NCBI GenBank assembly: GCA_029721435.1
Contig: CM056583.1
Span: 51,501,620-51,565,619 of the forward strand
Direction: 5' to 3'
Length of the DNA: 64,000 nt
Source of the DNA: Gymnothorax reevesii
Lineage: Eukaryota; Chordata; Actinopteri; Anguilliformes; Muraenidae
In this document: positions 36,893 through 49,105 of the stretch, one piece after another
Layout: each line of letters begins with the position of its first letter
Position numbering within the stretch: the first letter of the stretch is position 1
The notes under the pieces: generated by a model
The model's input: only the letters and a program-made list of their open reading frames with translations
Database searches by the model: none
What the model was told of the DNA's origin: nothing
Made by a program: the position numbers and the translations under genes

Positions 36893-39043
36893 AAAAATTA
36901 TGTTTTCAGCCTCTTCAGTTTCAAAATCAGCACTGTAGTCCATCCTTGATGATTAAATCTGCCACGTTTCCCTCTGCTGAGGTAGCGGCTGGTAGGTCCA
37001 TTTTTTGATGTGGAAGTGCAGTTCTTCAAAAGAACGCATAATTGCGCCAATACAGGGAATATTAAATGATATTTTTCACCAATATTATGAGTCCAACTAA
37101 TCTTCCTATGCTTTGACTCAGTGGGTACTCCACCCTGTAATAGAGAAAATACAGCATGCACTGTGCTAAATCACTCCTGGCAGGTTTAAGATCATGGAAT
37201 TATTCCTGAGTAACTTGTGCGCTATACATCGGCTTGAAAGGGAGCACCGTCTCTAAGAAGTTTGACAGGGGCCAACCAACAAGGCCTGAAAAAAAAAAAA
37301 AAAAAAGCGCACCGCAAGTGTTATCCCCTCTGTCCTAACCTATGCCTGAGGCCTCTCAATCAGAAGCACGAAACGCAGAATATAAAGGGCACAGTACTTA
37401 CCATCGTTTTTTTGGAATCAAAGTCAGAGCCAAGCAGTGACTATGGCAGTTCAATCAGTCATTCATCTCAGGGACGCAACCTGGATCTTGGCAGCAGGCC
37501 AAGCAGCCGAACGAAAAGCACTCATCTGCCAAGCAGAAATGTCAAGTGGACCGTGCGGCTTACTGATACGGTCCCCGAGTTTGTTTCGTGCCCCAATTCG
37601 AATTGAGCATCCCAATCTTCCCTGATGAGATTCCTTCCAGACAAAGACGGGAGGGAGTTAATGGCCATACCCTGTTTCTTAGGCCACTGGGAGCGGCCTT
37701 TTAAACTTTTGACCCTCGGCCACATACTCAGGCAGTTCTTTAATCCAATTTGAGCCACTGGAAGGACTTGGACCAGAGCACTCCACAGAAGCTGAAGCGT
37801 GCCTCGCGCCAACGTTCGGGATGTTAATTTTACTGCGGAGCACGGAGACAAATTACTGCAGCCTCAACTCATTTGGGATCAGAAACAAGAAGTGAGTAAA
37901 ATTATACAAGCCCTGGAGGCCTGTTTTTCTTTCCCAGCATGCAACAGGCTTTGGTGATTAAGGATCTTCTGAGAATGCCACAGGAGCCATTAAAAAGGGG
38001 AATATGCGGTATGACTCAGCTGAAATGATCGAAATAGCCCCGATGCTTGGTTTCTGCTGCTTTTCCCCCCTGTTGGCTTTCTAAGAAACAAGCGGACTTG
38101 GCGAGAGAGGACAAAATGCTGACATTTTCCTTCTTGGTCACATGACCAAAGCTGAACCATTAAAACCATTTTCTCACCAGCAATGCGGGTAATAGGATGC
38201 AATGATTTCCGATCATCCTGTTCTGTCGAAACAGAAGGGAGATAATTGCGGAAACTCACCACATTAGTGTAACCAGCCCTACATCTTCGCCACACCACAG
38301 AGGAACATACCACAAACCATACTGCAAAAAAAAAAAAAAAAACAACAAAATAGGATACAGTCCCAACTGTTTTCCGAGGACAAACAAATTAACTCGAATT
38401 TAGCATCATTACTGGTCTGGCAGCAGTTATGGGGGTCGGTAACAGAAGTGTGGCCGGTCACAAAGCAGGACTGTCCTCGAATGGGTGATATCATGCCCCG
38501 CAGCGCAGGTTCTGTATTGAGCAGTGACATTGCGCTGTCCCAGGGTCCCCCAGAGGGAGAGGGTCATTCCAGGTTCCACTTACAATGACAGAGAACGTGA
38601 AGTCTAGACAGATGAGGCACAGAGCAGTGTTGATTTCACGCCCAACAAGCCCTCAGTCAGCAGATTGGTTCCAAGCAGGAGGGGAGATCCCCAGGGCACC
38701 AGAGCTGACATTGCAGATAGACTCACACACATGCCTGTCCCACACAAATAAAAGGCTGGAGGGCAGGACAGGCCCTGCAACTAACCCTGTTAGACCTAGG
38801 ACTTGTTCCCTGGAATTTTCTACACTCCTCTGTGAGACCTGCTCCAGGCAGCAGCCTGATACTCTCCCTGTGCCTATGACTCAGAACCACTCAATTCCCC
38901 AAATAAATACTCAACAAAGGGAAAGTGATTTTGAAAGGTGCTGGGCACTTCAAAGGGCCCAGAAAAACAGTCTGTTCTGCGGTGCCAACTTCTGCTTAGC
39001 AGGGAACGCAAAACCTGGGATAGGAGAGCACTGGGAGACTCAC

Positions 39044-39120
39044 CGATCTTCTGGTTGAAGATTTTGTCAAAAGTCAGCTCATCTCTCTCCTCCAGGTACT
39101 TCTGCATCACACTCCGAATA
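39044..39120 (-). CDS. grk3: GRK3 coding exon 2 (residues 38-63)
   Basis: The 77-base exon completes Ser38 with T, encodes [20 protein letters not shown] and then FNQKI, and leaves one G for Gly64. It covers the linker and the start of the RGS-homology domain, which in GRK2/3 binds activated G-alpha-q. The donor is GTGAGT (intron phase 1). The acceptor is GTAG, preceded by an almost pure (CT)n tract. The frame joins exactly to exon 1 (phase 2) and exon 3 (phase 1). The [13 protein letters not shown] wording matches GRK3 better than GRK2, which has EVTFEKIFSQKLG in mammals. That comparison is from memory of the family. Confidence 0.96.
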
Positions 39121-39147
39121 CTACGAGAGAGAGAGAGAGAGAGAGAA
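39121..39147 (-). repeat. (CT)n microsatellite forming the exon 2 polypyrimidine tract
   Basis: On the plus strand CTAC is followed by an uninterrupted (GA) run. In transcript sense this is about 11 CT repeats followed by CGTAG and exon 2. The tract that U2AF reads is therefore itself a length-variable dinucleotide repeat. Confidence 0.9.
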
Positions 39148-40013
39148 GGATGGAGAGTGAGAAGACCGCTTTAACAACACTCTACTCTGGCCAATCAGAC
39201 GCTTCCTAATACAATTCAAACACATGCACCATACACACACGCACAGACACACACACACACAAAGAAATTCGCTGCAACAATATACATGCCTGCACATTCC
39301 TTCCATTGTCATATTCTGTTTCTTACACAAACGATTAAACCCCAATACATAGAACATTATCACCTTCATTGGCTATAGGGGTTGAAAGCCACCAGGCCGA
39401 GTGCAGAAGCAATACTTCAGAGCCGGAAACTGGCCAATTTTGCATGAATAGAACCTGAGACTAAGCTCTACCAACATCCATCTCGTCCACCTCTTCCACC
39501 CAACTCTACTCTGCCACCGGCTCCATCACCCTGTCTGACTCCTATGCTGCCATGATGCTGCAGAAGGTCCTGATAATGAGCATCTCGTCAGGGAAAGTGA
39601 ATCAATTAGCACTCCCTCCACGAGCTAATTAGCAGCACAACACCGTCCCATAGGTGCTGAAGGGCACGGTGGGGATCGCCTCCTTTTCGGCTAGTCTCCT
39701 GGGCTCCCACAGCACCAAACACTCTCGCCTGGGGCACAAACCACCCTTCGCCAGCCGGCACACCCATTGGGAGCCACAGCTCTAAGGGGAAGCCTTCTCT
39801 CCGTCTCCAGCGCTGAACACCCACTTTGCCACAGTGTATCATGCCTAAAATGAACCAGCATCAAGAGCAGCAGAAAAGGTGGCTACGGTCTACATTACGG
39901 TCACATTTCCCAGCCCTGCCAAGTTCAGGGGCATGGGTGCGTCATCGGACTACCAAATTGGCATTAGGTCCCCCTATGTCAATAATAAACAAGATGCTGA
40001 CATTGTCAAGCAA

Positions 40014-40666
40014 TATCCCCCGCAACTGGCATTGCATTTTTGAATAGAGAAAGTTCATATGCATTTAGATTTCTAAAGAACTGTACTAATCGCAAATCTG
40101 TTAATTTCCTTGCAAAAAAAATAGACCTGAGTGTATGCATCAGAAAACTCGGAAAATTATACCAAATTGTCGTCATGACGCACCTTTATGTCACCTCGAT
40201 GCGAAATATAATCACGATCGGATGATTAGTTTCAAATTTATAGCCAAGACAGGACACATTACAGATTTCCCACAAATCTGACGCTTTTTGACCCAAAACG
40301 CAAACAATTGTAAAGATATTTTCAAAATTGTTTTTCATGACCCTCCTTTATGTGTTTTTACACCTTGATGCCAAATATGATCACAATCGGATGACTATTT
40401 TCAAAGTTATAGCCCAGACGCAACACACAACAGATTTCCCACGAATTTGTCGCTTTTTGCCCCAGAACGTGAAAAATTACAAAATTATTTTCAAAATTGT
40501 TTTTCATGACACACCTTTATGTGGTTTTACACCTCGATGCCAAATATGATCAGAATCGGATGATTAGTTTCAAAGTTATAGCCCAGACAACAAACGTGTC
40601 GAACGGACTGACGGACAGACTGACCCCATTTTTACATCCCCTGCAACAACGTTGTTGCGGGGGATA
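40014..40666. mobile_element. 653-bp hairpin-ended element with internal tandem units
   Basis: It starts TATCCCCCGCAAC and ends GTTGCGGGGGATA, an exact 13-base inverted pair. The right terminus contains the palindrome GCAACAACGTTGTTGC. The interior has about three diverged ~175-bp direct units sharing TTTCAAAGTTATAGCC, ATGCCAAATATGATCA and CACCTTTATGTG, then GGACTGACGGACAGACTGAC before the terminal hairpin. No coding sequence was found. Confidence 0.75.
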
Positions 40667-41285
40667 AAAAAATATTCCTGAGACCATTTTGCAAGGGAGT
40701 CTTGGTCTCAGTTCATGTTCTCCTATAACAGCAATGTTAAGGTTGACCCAGTAAAAAGGCAGCGCCAGCAAAAAAGCAAATCTAGCCATCAAGTGAAAAG
40801 AGGTAGTTTGGGCAATTTTGTCAAACAGCCCAAACAGAAACCCGGTGGAATTAAATACTGCCACTCAAGCTTAATTCTAACCGAAGTGAAACCTGAATAA
40901 GCACCACTGCAAACATTCATGACAGCATGACAATAAACACAAGTAAACTTACAACGTAAAAATGCATCTCAAGGGCTTAAACAGTCAACGGAGACGCTAT
41001 GGGTAACAGTAGTATTTAATATCATCACTAGCTTTTAAAAAACTGATACATAAAAGTGAATATTAAAGATGATCTAAAAGCATTCCCAGCTTACATAAAT
41101 TCTAAATGGATGTTTATCACTTTGTCAAATAAAATTTATGGAGCAAATTATTTTACAACAAAAAGCCAACAAAATTAATTAAAAATGGCCCCACAAAGCA
41201 GGCATTTCCCCTCAGCCCCTGGATTATTTCGAATGAAAGTAAATCGACGAAGGCCTTTGCAAGTTAACCCGCAGAATACAAAATA

Positions 41286-41710
41286 CAAGATGGCAGCTGT
41301 GGCAGCCATAGTGGGCATTTGAGTACTGTCAAATTTGATAGGCCTCTAAGTATACAAGACCAAGCAACAAAGCAAAAATGACAGATTGACGAGAACATTT
41401 TCAACTTATCGTGTGGAATACAAAAATTCAAGATGGTGGCGTGGGGGCCATACTGAACACCAAAGCGGCTTGAAAATCAATCGGCTTCTCTAGGAACACA
41501 AGACCAAGCAACACAGCAATAAAAAAATTTGATTGATGGAGGCCTTTCTGAGTTATGCGGAATGAAAATTCAAGATGGCAGTTGTGGAAGCCATAATTGA
41601 TTACGGGTCGCGACCGAAATCGATAGGCTTGTGTAGTAACTGCACCCCGGTGTCCTCACCAAAAATCGTGATGATATGCATAAAAACAGTTGATTGGCTG
41701 AATCATTCTG
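41286..41710. repeat. Three diverged units of a ~142-bp tandem repeat
   Basis: Units start CAAGATGGCAGCTGTGGCAG (41286), CAAGATGGTGGCGTGGGGGC (41429) and CAAGATGGCAGTTGTGGAAG (41571), with spacing 143 and 142. They also share AGACCAAGCAACA-AGCAA. The related sequence AGATGGCTGCTGTGGCGGCC occurs inside the element at 46478-46705. Confidence 0.75.
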
Positions 41711-43094
41711 AGTAGAACAACCATTTTGCCTGTCAAATAAACATCAATGAAAAAACTATTCCCATATCAAGGATATTTATATTAAGGGAATGAGCCCAAA
41801 AACATGACAGCAAGGATTTACAATGTATGTATGAATGTGAAAAAGTGCAAAATCAATACCAACTGGAAAGCTTAAGGAGACATTCCATTTCCAACTGATG
41901 CCACTGCTTGATCTGAATAATGCATCACGTATTTCAAGAATGGTAAAAACCTTACAGATAATAAGTCCGATTGCTTAAAAATGGGAAATTCCAACAGGAA
42001 TCACCAAATCTGGCACTCGATTCCAACTCCAGCCCTGGTTTTCTTTCCTCCTATGTAAATAATTAATCAACTGAACAGTTATCGCTTCTGACTGGTCAGA
42101 CTGTAGAGGGTGGATCCCTGCAACAAAGTCTAATAACATAATTACCAGGTAATATAAAAAGTACACTGGCAATCCCAGAGGTGTGGGGCTGGGGGGGTGG
42201 GGTGTATCACACAACAAAAGATAACACCGAGAGCAATGCCAATAGTTCAAATCACTGGAGAAGAGATAATGTGCTGATAACCCCTCTATTTTAGAGTTAC
42301 ATAAACATAATTAGATTGAAGCGCATTCTAAGAAGCTTAGTTACTCAGCTACCTGGTGCTTTGCTCTAGGACTACCTAAGCTGAGACCAGAATGCAAATT
42401 GCCCCCTTTCACTGAGAAAGAAAAGGAACAGCTGTTTATGGGCTTTCAGCGATTACAAGTTGTCCTCATTCGCTGGTTATGGTTTGGTGCTTCCCTGCTG
42501 CTTTCACTTGGTGTAATCTCCAGGGCCACATTGCTGCAGGGATTGGTGTTAACTTTGGAGCAAAACTGAACAGGCGAAAAGCAGTGAAGTCATCAGCAGG
42601 GAACATGCTGAAGTGGAAACAACATCATACAGAACCAGGAGTAGAACACCGGCTGGCATGCAGAACCATAAGGGACCGAGGCAGACAATAAGCACTCAGC
42701 TACACCAGGACGGTTGATTGCAGCATAATGCAATTTACCTGTTCAGCAATGTCTTTCCACAAAGTCCTTCTGGCCAAAAAGTGCACACGTTTAGTGCTTA
42801 AAGGTTTACAGAAGTTTGCTGTTCTGTAACCTAAGGAAGAGGAAGAAGAAGAAAAAAAAAAAAAAAGACTTGATGGTGCCGGGAGACAGCAAAGTTTGAA
42901 AAAGAGCGCCATTCTGTCACCTTTACGAAATGCTCTGAAAATAGCAGAGCTGAAAGAGCATAAGGCAAACCTTATCTTGCTTGGTGTTGCTTGGTGGCAT
43001 TGCTCCCAATGTCATGGGGCATAAGCTGCTGTCACTGGTTGTGTTGAACACTGGGCACAAAATATTCACTCCATGTGAAAGCACCAGAACATTT

Positions 43095-43412
43095 TAAAGA
43101 AGTCCCGAGTTCGATTCCGACATGGGGCCTTTCTGGGTGGAGTTTGCATGTTCTCTCTCTGTGTTTGCATGGGTACTCCAGTTTCCTCTCTTAGTACAAT
43201 AACACACATATCAGGCTAAGTGGAGACATTAAATTGCCCATAGGTATGAGTGAGAGAGTGAACGGTGTGCAAATTGTGTTTATGCCCTGTAATGGATTGA
43301 TGAGCAGTCCAGAATGTGTCTTTGCCCTACACTCAGTCAGCTAGGATAGACTCCAGCTCCCCCCTGACCCTTGTGAGGAAGAAGTGGTGTTGACAATGGA
43401 TGGACGGATGAT
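43095..43412 (+). mobile_element. V-SINE / tRNA-derived SINE with L2-type tail
   Basis: A B-box-like GAGTTCGATTCC lies at 43107. It is followed by the conserved core words TGGAGTTTGCATGTTCTC, TAAATTGCCCATAGGTATGA, CCCTGTAATGGATTGATGAG and ATAGACTCCAGC, ending in ATGGATGGACGGATGA. This order is typical of vertebrate V-SINEs. The tRNA A-box region is degraded or missing. Confidence 0.8.
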
Positions 43413-45099
43413 TTCTTCATTATCGCAGACAATTTTTGAATTAATCATCTAACATAGTTTGCACCCTTTAGGGGTCAGGCTATTGGAAGGCCAAAACAAA
43501 AAGTCTCCTACTTCTTTCAGATCCCAAGCATTTTTGCTAAAGTGTTCTAGTAGTAACAGTTCCGCTGGGCTTTCTATTATATAAACATTCCACTACCCGA
43601 CCTATCATGCAGCCTTTGGTGTCGTATTAACCTCCCATTTTGGAGATGTGCACTTTTTTTGCAGGCCTGGAATATTTACTACAGCGTTTGGGGCCGTTTT
43701 AGGAGTCTTCGTGTGGATGCTGATTTTTTTTTCCGAAAATCTGTCTCCGTGTGTACGAAGCCTGAATCAGGGTTCCACACCAACTTTTCCAAAGGTAGCA
43801 CTGATGCCACCGACTTTCTTATGTGCTCGCACCAGCCCATGATTTAGTCACACCATTTTTTCTTTCTTTTCAGTATAGAATTAGTAATGTATCAAGCAAT
43901 GAACAAACATTTTGCCAAACTGTTATATAAATTTGCATACCCTAGTTAAGCACTGATGTAAAGACTGACAGTTACTTGAGACTTGACATTTGTAAAATAT
44001 TTTAATTTGAATATTAAGCTTCAACACCATGAGCAGGCTGACATAATTTGTCCAGACACCCCGTATTATTCCTGCCTTCAATGAAAATGTAGTGCAACAT
44101 ACACTGTAAATAAAGGAATGTTTGAGTTTCTAATCTGCACTGTTGTTCATATAACAGTGAAGCTTTTAAAATGACCGTAATTCATATCCTTGCCCATGTA
44201 CCAAAAGCCAATATTAGAGCAAACCTTAGCAAACATTGCAGTTGTTAACCTATCCACTGTAGTCAGTCTAACTAAACCATGACAAATTAAGAGCCAACTG
44301 ACTAAATAATACTTTTGTTTTTGTTAGCATGTTTAATTTGTAATTAGTATGCGATCACAGACTACATAATGTAAAACTCCACAAAATTTACCTGGCATGC
44401 TAAAGGCTTACCCTTTATTATTCACCAGAAATACTTTGAATGAGCAAAATGTTGGAATCATCCTGACACGAGCAGCTTCTTACCGACATAATCAGAACCA
44501 TGATTCACATTAACAAGATAACGCTCACATTAACGATACGATCGGTCCTACTGTCTCACCCGGGTGGCGGTTTGATTTTGACAGTCAGACAGCTCGCCGT
44601 GACTTCCGTGAGCCAAGTGCTCAAGTAGACTCTGCAATGTATGCGGGTCAATGGGCCCAGGAATTTTCGTTCCTGGAATTCTTATTGACTCACCTGTATT
44701 GTAACGTTTACAGTGCTACCTGGGCGCTTGGCTCACCTGGGCGTCACGGCTAAGACACAGCCCACTTTAATTCACCCATCCACCCTCTATCAGGGCACCG
44801 CACGGGCGATTTGTTCTCGTGAAATTGAAAGAGATTTTTGACTTCGTTCCTAAATAAAGGATCATTACTGGCGGTTAGACCCTTTTTTTTCTTGCCGAGG
44901 CTGCCAAACGCGTGAACACGTGCGTGCCTATTCGTTCATGAATATCGGACGATCCGTCCACACCAACCAGCTTCGCCCGTGCACCTCATGGTGGGAGGGG
45001 TGCGGTGGGTGTATCGTCTAGCACGTGGTTGTTCGCCTTGGTTGAGTGAACAAATTTACTACGATCTGTATACCTCAGACTGATCTGCAGTGTAGATCG

Positions 45100-45510
45100 A
45101 TGATCATGCGCTCAAAGCGTAAACGGAGTTGCTTGTCCGATTTTTTTTAAATGTTCCTTCACCAAAACAAAAGAAAAAGTTTACCAAAGAAGAGGGTTTA
45201 GAGCAGCAGAGGGCATATGACAAAAATAGAGGAAATAGAAATTGGCAGGATCATTGGCTCAAGGATTATCCATGGCTGGAATACGGGGTCCTGGATGGTG
45301 GGGATAAGATGTTCTGCACAGTCTGCTGCTAGCACGACTCAGGACGCTCTGGTACACTCATCACTGGCAATTCCAGCTTCAAACTTGAGTCCATCAAAGC
45401 ACACAATGATTCATCTGGGTCACAATGCTAATGCTACCCGTGAAGAGGCTCAGAAGGCAAGACCTGGCTCTAGCCAGGCCCACCAAATGCTGCAAACCCT
45501 AATTTATAGC
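45100..45510 (+). pseudogene. hAT/ZNF862-like transposase N-terminal fragment
   Basis: Across one frameshift the plus strand reads KRKRSCLSDFF, then KFTKEEGLEQQRAYDKNRGN, WLKDYPWLEYGVLDGGDKMF and CTVCC. In the next frame it gives RSGTLITGNSSFKLESIKAH. WL--YPWLEY---D--MFC-VC and F--G-S-FK-ES---H match the BED/TTF-like N-terminal zinc-binding region of hAT transposases and related host genes such as ZNF862. No DDE core or dimerisation domain follows. It is best read as a dead transposon relic in intron 1, plus strand, opposite to grk3. Confidence 0.6.
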
Positions 45511-46477
45511 TTATGATGTTGTTGAATCTGATATCATATCAAATGACTTTATTTTAGCATTATGTAATAAAAGATAATTTATTAAATGGGTCTCTCTTCA
45601 TTTCTTGCCGTGTCGGTGTATAGAAGTGGGAAAAGTCACAATATTTCAGGACTATTAAAAATTGGTCAGGACTAGTAAATTATATAGGCCACTAGTCCTG
45701 TGGGCCAGTGCTTTCTGCTTAATGTGCACCCCTGAGAAGAGAATATTTCAGGTGCATAACCGATGCGATTTCATAGCTATTCATTATTGCAAGGCAGTCA
45801 CTCAGTTGTGAGATATGAAGGTGGGCACATCACTGGTTTTCATATTAGCTGCTGGTTTAGCCTAGCCGATGTTAGTAGCAGAGTTTCCATTTCCCTGTTT
45901 TAATGCATATTTTGAAGTTATGCATCAAAAAAGGTAGCCTAATGGGAACACCATTATTGGAAAATAAATCCTCTGATTTGGGGGGGGGGGGGGGACTTTT
46001 ACGCTTGCTTGAGGTGGATTCCCACTTTTCTGACTTTTGCGAAACACTTAATGCGCATAATCTGAAATGGAAATGCATTTTTCTAATAAATGCTGAAGAG
46101 GAGGCTTGGCTCCGATGAAGAGCATGCACATGGCTACTTAATGCGCGTTATTCTGCATAAGTAGCCATGTACTTTCTCAGACCTTGTAACTCTACACTGT
46201 TCATATTCAACTTCCGCATATACCTCACTTAGCGGTAAAGCGCCTTTTTTGATATTATCGAAGATCAGTAGCACGATCGAGGGGTGCAGTCATGAACAAT
46301 AGGCAATGCCACAGTGAAAACAAAGTCTGACTGTTCTCCATTTTTGCATTTGAGGTTGCCAAGCAAGGAAGTTGGCAAGTGTTTATCAGACATAGGGCAG
46401 GGCTGAGCGGTCCCGAGTATATGTCGCATCCGAACTGTGAACAGTTGTGAAAGCAAGAGCAATGCAGAGAGTTGCAT

Positions 46478-46705
46478 ATGCCCCCACCTGTATGTTGATC
46501 AAGGGCATATTGAGATGGCTGCTGTGGCGGCCATATTAGATATCGCACGAGGCTGGTTTTCAAAAGGAACCTTCCTCTAGCCACTCCCAATAGGCAATTA
46601 AGAAATTGCATCAATCCAACTTCTATAGTTATCCCACGGAAACAAAAAGTTAATGGACGACAGACGGACATTATGCCCCCTATCCTCTTTGGAGGGCGGG
46701 GGCAT
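46478..46705. mobile_element. 228-bp hairpin-ended element (ATGCCCCC ends)
   Basis: It starts ATGCCCCCACC and ends GGGCGGGGGCAT. The interior includes an AGATGGCTGCTGTGGCGGCC block and, just before the right end, GGACGACAGACGGACAT. It has the same plan as the elements at 40014 and 53386. Confidence 0.65.
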
Positions 46706-47649
46706 GAAAGTACGAATTTTCTGGGGTGTTCCTAAACATAGTTGTTTTGTTTAGATTTCTGCATTATAGAATGATTTTAGGCAAAAATATGGTCATATTC
46801 AAATTCAGAAAGGAAATTTACATAAAATAAGTTTGACTTGTAATTCCGTGGCAGAAGACCTTTAAGTTTCATGTCATATAATGTGGCGTTGAAAGATCAA
46901 CCAAATGAGTTTAGTTTGACCATCCTGAGGGAAGTTATCGCAAAAACAATTTTTTACATTTAGGCCCATTTTCAAAAAACAAAATAGTATATTTTATTTT
47001 AAGTTTCTATTCTGGCCCACTTATTTGTGAAGTTTAATGAGCAAGAGCCGACACAAGCAAAGAAAAAGATAAAAAAAATAAAATAAAATAAATCAAAAAA
47101 TCAATATACAAGTTGAAATTGAAAATTTCTACAAGCAACAAACTGGAAAGAAAACATAAGCTCCTAGACGGAGGTAAAAATAAATAAACTAAGACAATTC
47201 AGATGCTGTAACCCAAGGGGCACCAGTGAATTATGGGCTGGTGGAATGACAAAAAGAAAAAACACCATTCAAAAGTAAACAGTAGTAAATGCAGTTTACC
47301 AAGCACTCAATATCACAAAGGAGAACTGCAAAGGAGAGAACCATTTAAAAGGCACACAGATATGACAGTGAACACACAAATAGGCTAATACAGATAGGCA
47401 AGCAGAATAATTATGTCTTCAGTTGTGTGATTGTGTACCAATGTGATGATTTTGGAGCACCATTTCCCATCTTTTGCCATTTTAAGGGAACAGTGGAAAT
47501 GGTTCCAGAAGGTTCAGCAACACAACCTCTATGCCAGTAGTACCTTGCCATTTCAAAACCAACATTCTACATTGATCACAGAATACCACAATGATTGAAC
47601 TAAATAACCTTAATAAATAAAATGAACCTGAACCTGGTATTCCTCATTG

Positions 47650-47800
47650 ACAGCAAACCAGGGATGGGGAACTTCATCCAGAATGGGCTAGCATGGGTGC
47701 AGGCTTTTGTTCCAACCTAGCCGTGACACAGCTGTTACCACAAAAATGACCTTAGCAAAGACTCCAAATGTCAATTGTTGAAATCAGGTGTGTCACTTGA
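47650..47800. repeat. Dispersed repeat fragment, second copy near 63.5 kb
   Basis: The words TGGGTGCAGGCTTTTGTTCC, AACCTAGCC and AATCAGGTGTGTCACTTG recur in diverged form on the opposite strand at 63530-63650. Both look like remnants of a common fish repeat. Confidence 0.45.
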
Positions 47801-48363
47801 TTGCTTGGTGGAGTCAGGGTGTAAAAATAATTTTCTTTGACGATAGGCTAAATGGTAAGTGAATGTTCAAATTTTACCAGCTACTCCACACCATTGCTCT
47901 TTTGGCTGGTGAGTGAAGAAAACCAACCAACCAGCCACTTGCATATTTTGCCAGCATTTGGCTGGAGCCAATTTTGAGCTCAGGTTGAAATGACAGACTG
48001 GACCCTCACTGACCTTTTCTGGATCAAGTTCTCCTGCTCTAACCCAAAGCACATCAAGCAGATTTAGCTCCGAAACATACGCCGAAATCACGCTACCAGC
48101 GGCAGAAGATCTAGCGGAATTTGCCACTCAGATACTTCTCCCACTTGGTGTGTCCAAGTCAATTCCTACAATATCAAATAAAAAGGAACATTTTAAAGAG
48201 AGAACACATTTTGCCCTCCTTTGAAAGACCAAACATAGGGACAAGTAAAATGAAATTTACTTTAGTGGCTAGCAACCTACATGACACAGGACAGTCAATA
48301 CCAGAGATATTTAATGTACCCATACGATGGAATTCTCTTTTCCCCAGTTAATTCCACAACACT

Positions 48364-49105
48364 GATGGGAATCCTCCAAGGATCCTTGGAGATCTATGAG
48401 GATCCTGCAGGAATCCGGCAAGGACAGGATCCTTCAAGATGCCAAGTTTGAACTTGGAAGGGAGACCATCTGGGAAAACTAAGTTGCTACTTGAAGAGGT
48501 GTTGGAGGGCCAGTAGGTGGCCATCTTCCCTCTGGTGGGAGATAGCACAGTGATAGGGACACTGTACAGTACTGAAGGATGAAACATTAAACCAAGGTGC
48601 TGACTCACTGTGGTCATTAAAGAACCCATGCCACGCTTCAACAAGAGTGGGGGTTCCCTAGTGCCATGGCAAAATTCCCAACTTTCCACTTAATCATCCC
48701 CTGATCTAATGAGCTATGCAAATTGTCCTCTCCCTCTCCGCCACAAGCCCCTGGACTCCCTCGAAAAAATAATGTTGATCTCAACAGGACTTCCCTGGTT
48801 AAATAAAGTATACATAAATAGTGTTTTTCCCCAGGATCCTTGAGGATTCCTAAAGATTTTGCTAGGATGTATAAGGAGCACTAAGGATTTTACCAGGGTC
48901 CCCATGAATTTTCCCAAGATCCTTAAGGATCCCCAAGGATTTTCCCAGGATCCTTCATGAACCTCAAGGATTTGGCTAGGGTCCTCAAGGATCCCGTCAC
49001 CCGATCCTTTGGGGTCCTTAAGGATCTTTGTAAGGATCCAGTCAGAATCCCCCACAAAATCTTGCTAGGATTCTTGTAGGATCCTTGTGAGGATTCTCAC
49101 CAGGG
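48364..49105. repeat. GGATCC-rich minisatellite, split in two
   Basis: Arrays at about 48364-48445 and 48830-49105 are built from imperfect ~15-30-bp units of the type CCCAGGATCCTTGAGGATT and TTCCCAAGATCCTTAAGGAT. The stretch between them is a retroposon-like insert (see 48445-48822). Confidence 0.75.
48445..48822 (+). mobile_element. SINE-like retroposon inserted in the minisatellite
   Basis: It contains GGGAGACCATCTGGGAAAAC, AAACATTAAACCAAGGTGCT, CTCACTGTGGTCATTAAAGA and a 3' end CCTGGTTAAATAAAG. These are words of a dispersed fish retroposon I recognise by sequence but cannot name. It has no coding capacity. Confidence 0.55.

Larger units (their letters stand above)
3786..39043 (-). other. 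grk3: grk3 intron 2 (35.3 kb)
   Basis: The boundaries are donor GTGAGT at 39043 and a CTTAG acceptor at 3786. Recognised mobile elements and repeats are listed separately. I see no gene and no classifiable repeat in 3.83-6.1, 10.64-11.6, 13.8-15.37, 17.6-20.3, 20.35-22.1, 23.1-24.3, 25.8-27.3, 33.0-34.2, 34.8-36.8 or 36.9-39.0 kb. Part of 35.5-36.75 kb has the look of old transposon sequence without recognisable ends. An inverted-end fragment with AACCTCCTCAGCGGAGTTT lies near 8526-8544. GA-rich simple sequence fills much of 30.6-31.25 kb. Confidence 0.9.

Noticed and set aside
38874..39110. 78-codon minus-strand ORF as a separate small gene
   Set aside because: Its first 22 or so residues are grk3 exon 2 starting at an internal Met; the remainder is read-through into intron 2.
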